A stretch of DNA of 15,302 bases, taken from positions 1 to 15,302 of the forward strand of contig JAISXS010000006.1 of assembly GCA_031270385.1 (NCBI GenBank). Direction: 5' to 3'. The notes beneath the pieces were generated by a model. The model was not told the origin of the DNA. It did no database searches and worked only from the letters and a program-made list of their open reading frames with translations. The DNA comes from Puniceicoccales bacterium (GTDB lineage: Bacteria; Verrucomicrobiota; Verrucomicrobiia; Opitutales; JAIRKQ01). Shown here one piece after another: positions 12,557 through 15,302 of the stretch. Every line of letters starts with the position of its first letter. The first letter of the stretch is position 1. Made by a program: the position numbers and the translations under genes.

Positions 12557-14982
12557 CACGCTTGTTTCCTTATTTTGTATAATTTCTCAATATCCGATTG
12601 TGTGCTATTAAATGCCGTCTGCACTTCAGCGTCCGTCAATGTGCGTCGATCAGAACGGTAGTTTATCGTTATGCCAATATTCTTCATTCCGTCTGGGATA
12701 CCTTCGCCCCTGTAAACATCAAAAACATTAACTGATTCTATGAAGATTTCCTCGGAGATGTTCTTCTTTGCAAATCTCAACACATTACTTTCGACGGTAG
12801 CACCTCGCTCATCGCCGTCGACTATCAGGGAAATATCCTTCGATACCCTTGGAAACTGGCTAAATGCCCTGTGAGCAATTTTTTCCGGCCTCTTCGAGAA
12901 AATCGACGGGTGCACGATAACTTCTGCGGCAAAAACATTCTGCCGAACATCGAATTTTTTCACGAAATTTATTCCAAGAAGGCCACATGTCGCCTGAAAT
13001 CTTTCCCTATCCAAAAATCCGCAGCTAGCCGAATATCCCGGCTGCCAGAGATTGCTGCTTTCTACATCTTCGAAGACTGGCAATCGATCGGAAAAACTTT
13101 GCAAAATCGGAAAAATCAGGGCTTTTACATCATAGAAATCAGTTTCCACAAAATTTCTCCACGATCGTTCGATTGGAATTGGTAACATCGCGAAACCAAC
13201 GGCTAAACATTCATTAAATTTTCCGCCTATCTTCAACACCACGCGACCAGTTTCAAAAAATTTTGTCTCCCAATTGCCATTCTGAATATTCAGCGCCATC
13301 GTCTCGAGCAATCCCGGAATTAGTGACACCCTGAAGCAACTTTGGTCTGTGCTGAATGGATTGTGCATGGCGATGGCAGAGTCGTCACCGAACACCCTTT
13401 CCGTATCAAACCTGTTACGTAGAGAGAGACTGCAACACTCGAGAAATCCGTGGTTGGATAAATAATTCCCTGAATTTTGCAAAAATGTCACCGACCGACT
13501 GCTGTTCCCGTGTATTCCATAGAACTTCGGCGGAGTTTCCGGAATTTTGTCCGTGCCGTATATTCTCAGGCATTCGGATACAATATCCGCCGAGCACATA
13601 ATATCCGGACGGTGGGCCGGAACCGTAATACTCCACCGATCATCGTCCAATTTTTCAACACCAAACCCGAGACGTGTCAAAATTCCTTCTCCAACATCGA
13701 TGGCAATTGGAAATCCGCAGAGTTTCTCTATGAGCGATGGCGAAAAATCTATCGACGATTCCAGACGCTTTGGCGTGCCGACAACCCAGCATTTCGATCG
13801 CACGGTGCCGCCACAGACTTCCTCTACGAGGTCGGCTACGCGCTGGCAACTCCGCACCACATTCGCCGTATCTATGTCCCTTGAAAACCTGTGGGAGCTC
13901 TCCGTCGAAATATTCAGTGCTTTTGCCGTCTGCCGGATGCTGTTCGCGTTAAAATAGGCGCTCTCTATCAAAATATCCGTCGTGTCACCGTCTACCTCCG
14001 CATCGATGCTGCCAGTCACACCCGCAATTACCAATGGACGCTCGCCATCGCATATCACCATCATCGAACTATTCAGCATACGCCTTTTACTATCCAGTGA
14101 AATGACAGTTTCTCCATCAACCGCCAGGCGAATCGTCAATCGATTTCCAATGATTTTTCTCGCATCGAAGATATGAACCGGCTGTCCAGTTTCCATCATC
14201 ACCCAATTCCCGATGTCGACCGCATTGTTAATAGACCGTATGCCGACGGCCGCGAGATCCCTTTTCATCCAATCAGGACTCTCACCGATCTTAATGTCAG
14301 CAACACAAATAGCAGAATAGCATTCGCAATCACCTGTTTCGATGGAAATTTCATCGAGGAAATGATCCGTTGGATGCGTACTTGAGACTTCAACACCTTT
14401 TATTGTCGGAAATTTCAGAGGAATATTCAACCTCGCTGCCACATCTCTGGCGACGCCGATGTGACTCAGGCAGTCCCCACGGTTAGCTGTCAGCGATATG
14501 TCAAAAACTGTGTCATCGGGCACTACGATTTCATCGTGAAGACGTCGACCAACCCTGGTACTTTTGTCCAAAATTAGCAACCCAGCGTGGTCATCTCCCA
14601 TGCCGAGTTCCCTACTGCTGCACATCATCCCGTCGGAATCAACACCGCGCAAATTGCTCTTCTCGATCCTGAAGTCTCCCGGCAAAACTGTGCCCGGCAA
14701 AGCCACCGGCACATGGTCGTTCACTTTAAAATTTCTTGCGCCGCACACAATTTTACGCGCATCGTTTTCTCCGACACGTACGGTACACAAAGCCAATTTA
14801 TCGGCATTTGGATGCTGCTCAATTTCCAAAACCTCTCCAACAACGAGCGTTTCCTGACTACTAACCCCAACTTTTTCAACGGCATCAACTTCCAGGCCTA
14901 TGGAAGTAAAGATTTCGCCGAGCTCTCCATCGCTGATTCCGAGATCGACATACCTTTTCAACCACCTTGCACTAATTTTCAT
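12556..14982 (-). CDS. pheT: Phenylalanine--tRNA ligase beta subunit
   Basis: PheT pairs with PheS to charge tRNA(Phe). The 808 residues have the bacterial layout: N-terminal MKISARWLKRYV, the EMAP-like tRNA-binding domain with HPNADKL (about 57-63), the B3/B4 editing region with GNWVMMETGQPVHIFDAR, B5, the catalytic-like core, and the C-terminal FDX-ACB anticodon domain (about 715-808) starting near SQFPRVSKDISLIVD. The ATG at 14982 gives the normal N terminus; the in-frame TTG at 14994 would add four residues without a family match. No ribosome binding site is obvious. pheS, the usual upstream partner, is not within the 320 bases available. Confidence 0.96.
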   Translation of the reverse strand: MKISARWLKRYVDLGISDGELGEIFTSIGLEVDAVEKVGVSSQETLVVGEVLEIEQHPNADKLALCTVRVGENDARKIVCGARNFKVNDHVPVALPGTVLPGDFRIEKSNLRGVDSDGMMCSSRELGMGDDHAGLLILDKSTRVGRRLHDEIVVPDDTVFDISLTANRGDCLSHIGVARDVAARLNIPLKFPTIKGVEVSSTHPTDHFLDEISIETGDCECYSAICVADIKIGESPDWMKRDLAAVGIRSINNAVDIGNWVMMETGQPVHIFDARKIIGNRLTIRLAVDGETVISLDSKRRMLNSSMMVICDGERPLVIAGVTGSIDAEVDGDTTDILIESAYFNANSIRQTAKALNISTESSHRFSRDIDTANVVRSCQRVADLVEEVCGGTVRSKCWVVGTPKRLESSIDFSPSLIEKLCGFPIAIDVGEGILTRLGFGVEKLDDDRWSITVPAHRPDIMCSADIVSECLRIYGTDKIPETPPKFYGIHGNSSRSVTFLQNSGNYLSNHGFLECCSLSLRNRFDTERVFGDDSAIAMHNPFSTDQSCFRVSLIPGLLETMALNIQNGNWETKFFETGRVVLKIGGKFNECLAVGFAMLPIPIERSWRNFVETDFYDVKALIFPILQSFSDRLPVFEDVESSNLWQPGYSASCGFLDRERFQATCGLLGINFVKKFDVRQNVFAAEVIVHPSIFSKRPEKIAHRAFSQFPRVSKDISLIVDGDERGATVESNVLRFAKKNISEEIFIESVNVFDVYRGEGIPDGMKNIGITINYRSDRRTLTDAEVQTAFNSTQSDIEKLYKIRKQA

Positions 14983-15145
14983 AGAATTTGACAAAGTTAG
15001 GTAAAGAATTCCATGTATCTTGCAAGGCTCTTTTCGCCAAAGAACGCGGCGATTTTTGCTTAGAAACAGGTAGCAGGAATATATTTATCGCTTGCAGAAC
15101 GATGAAGGTGTAGAAGGCCGGTTCTCTCAAACCCGCATTTTCCAT
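14972..15145 (-). CDS. Possible small protein overlapping the pheT start
   Basis: I do not recognise this. An ATG at 15145 opens 57 codons on the minus strand, ending in TAG at 14974-14972. It overlaps the first codons of pheT by 11 bases in another frame. The product begins MENAGLREPAFYTFIVLQAI, with one hydrophobic stretch (about 11-28), then a basic region and the end FVKFYEN. A TTG at 15151 could extend it. It starts seven bases from the B repeat at 15153. It may be a real small gene coupled to pheT, the remnant of a longer gene cut by the repeat, or chance. There is no strong ribosome binding site. Confidence 0.3.
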   Translation of the reverse strand: MENAGLREPAFYTFIVLQAINIFLLPVSKQKSPRSLAKRALQDTWNSLPNFVKFYEN

Positions 15146-15152
15146 TACCAAG

Positions 15153-15257
15153 TATAGCTGTCACACTCGACAAGGGCATCTTAATCCAACGATACTTGGC
15201 TGAAGAACTTTTCCTTTTATAAAGAAAAGCACGCCCTTCTTGGGTGAAACAGTTATA
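15153..15257 (+). repeat. Family B palindromic repeat, full copy
   Basis: This 105-bp copy starts TATAGCTGTCACACTCGACA, has core CCAACGATACTTGG, carries AAAGCACGCCCTTCTTGG and ends GAAACAGTTATA. Its final TATA is also the first TATA of the following A copy. Confidence 0.9.
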
Positions 15258-15302
15258 GTCATCTTGCTCGACAAAAGCACTTCGTTCAACGATGTCTAGC
15301 GA
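15254..15302 (+). repeat. Family A palindromic repeat, cut by the window edge
   Basis: The left half of an A copy: TATAGTCATCTTGCTCGACA followed by a diverged core CAACGATGTCTAGCGA. It runs to the last base of the window. It shares TATA (15254-15257) with the preceding B copy, making the third B-A pair. Confidence 0.8.

Noticed and set aside
14983..14994. TTG start for pheT
   Set aside because: The ATG at 14982 gives the standard PheT N terminus (MKIS..WL); the extension adds four residues with no family match.

Overview
The window carries a block of bacterial housekeeping genes. It is moderately AT-rich, with ATG starts and very tight gene spacing. The gene set is a short Rho, an amylomaltase with all its catalytic residues, YidD, a PGI of the type found in cyanobacteria and plastids, a stand-alone GlmU-C-like beta-helix protein, GrpE/DnaJ, GatC/GatA and PheT. 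This mix reminds me of the Planctomycetota-Verrucomicrobiota-Chlamydiota group, most likely a verrucomicrobial lineage that may be host-associated. That placement is an inference from gene content and is not proven by this window. GatCA suggests that Gln-tRNA and/or Asn-tRNA is made by transamidation.

Layout from left to right. Bases 1-608 hold no gene I can support, but contain a cluster of palindromic repeats. A large unrecognised all-helical protein with two internal repeats follows (609-2456, +) and ends inside a repeat copy. After it come a strong intrinsic terminator and another repeat copy. The + strand run rho - malQ - yidD covers 2875-5941, with malQ and yidD overlapping as ATGA. A repeat copy fills the gap to the convergent minus-strand run (10178 down to 6063), which reads grpE - dnaJ - beta-helix acyltransferase-like gene - pgi. 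A divergent tRNA-Leu(UAA) lies at 10393-10478 on the + strand. A repeat pair follows, and then a second minus-strand run, pheT - gatC - gatA (14982 down to 10776), whose genes overlap by a few bases. The right edge is again a repeat pair.

The most striking feature is a pair of related families of about 105-bp inverted-terminal repeats, called A and B here. There are twelve full or partial copies in 15.3 kb. Their ends read TATAGT.../...ACTATA (A) or TATAGC.../...GCTATA (B), and both share an internal AACGATA core. Neighbouring copies share their terminal TA or TATA. No copy interrupts the middle of a gene. Two copies supply the final codons and the stop codon of a gene, in the same frame, and one lies exactly between two convergent genes. 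No transposase is present, so they look like non-autonomous TA-targeting elements (MITE-like) that have become gene-end sequences. I found no CRISPR array, rRNA, complete insertion sequence or prophage.
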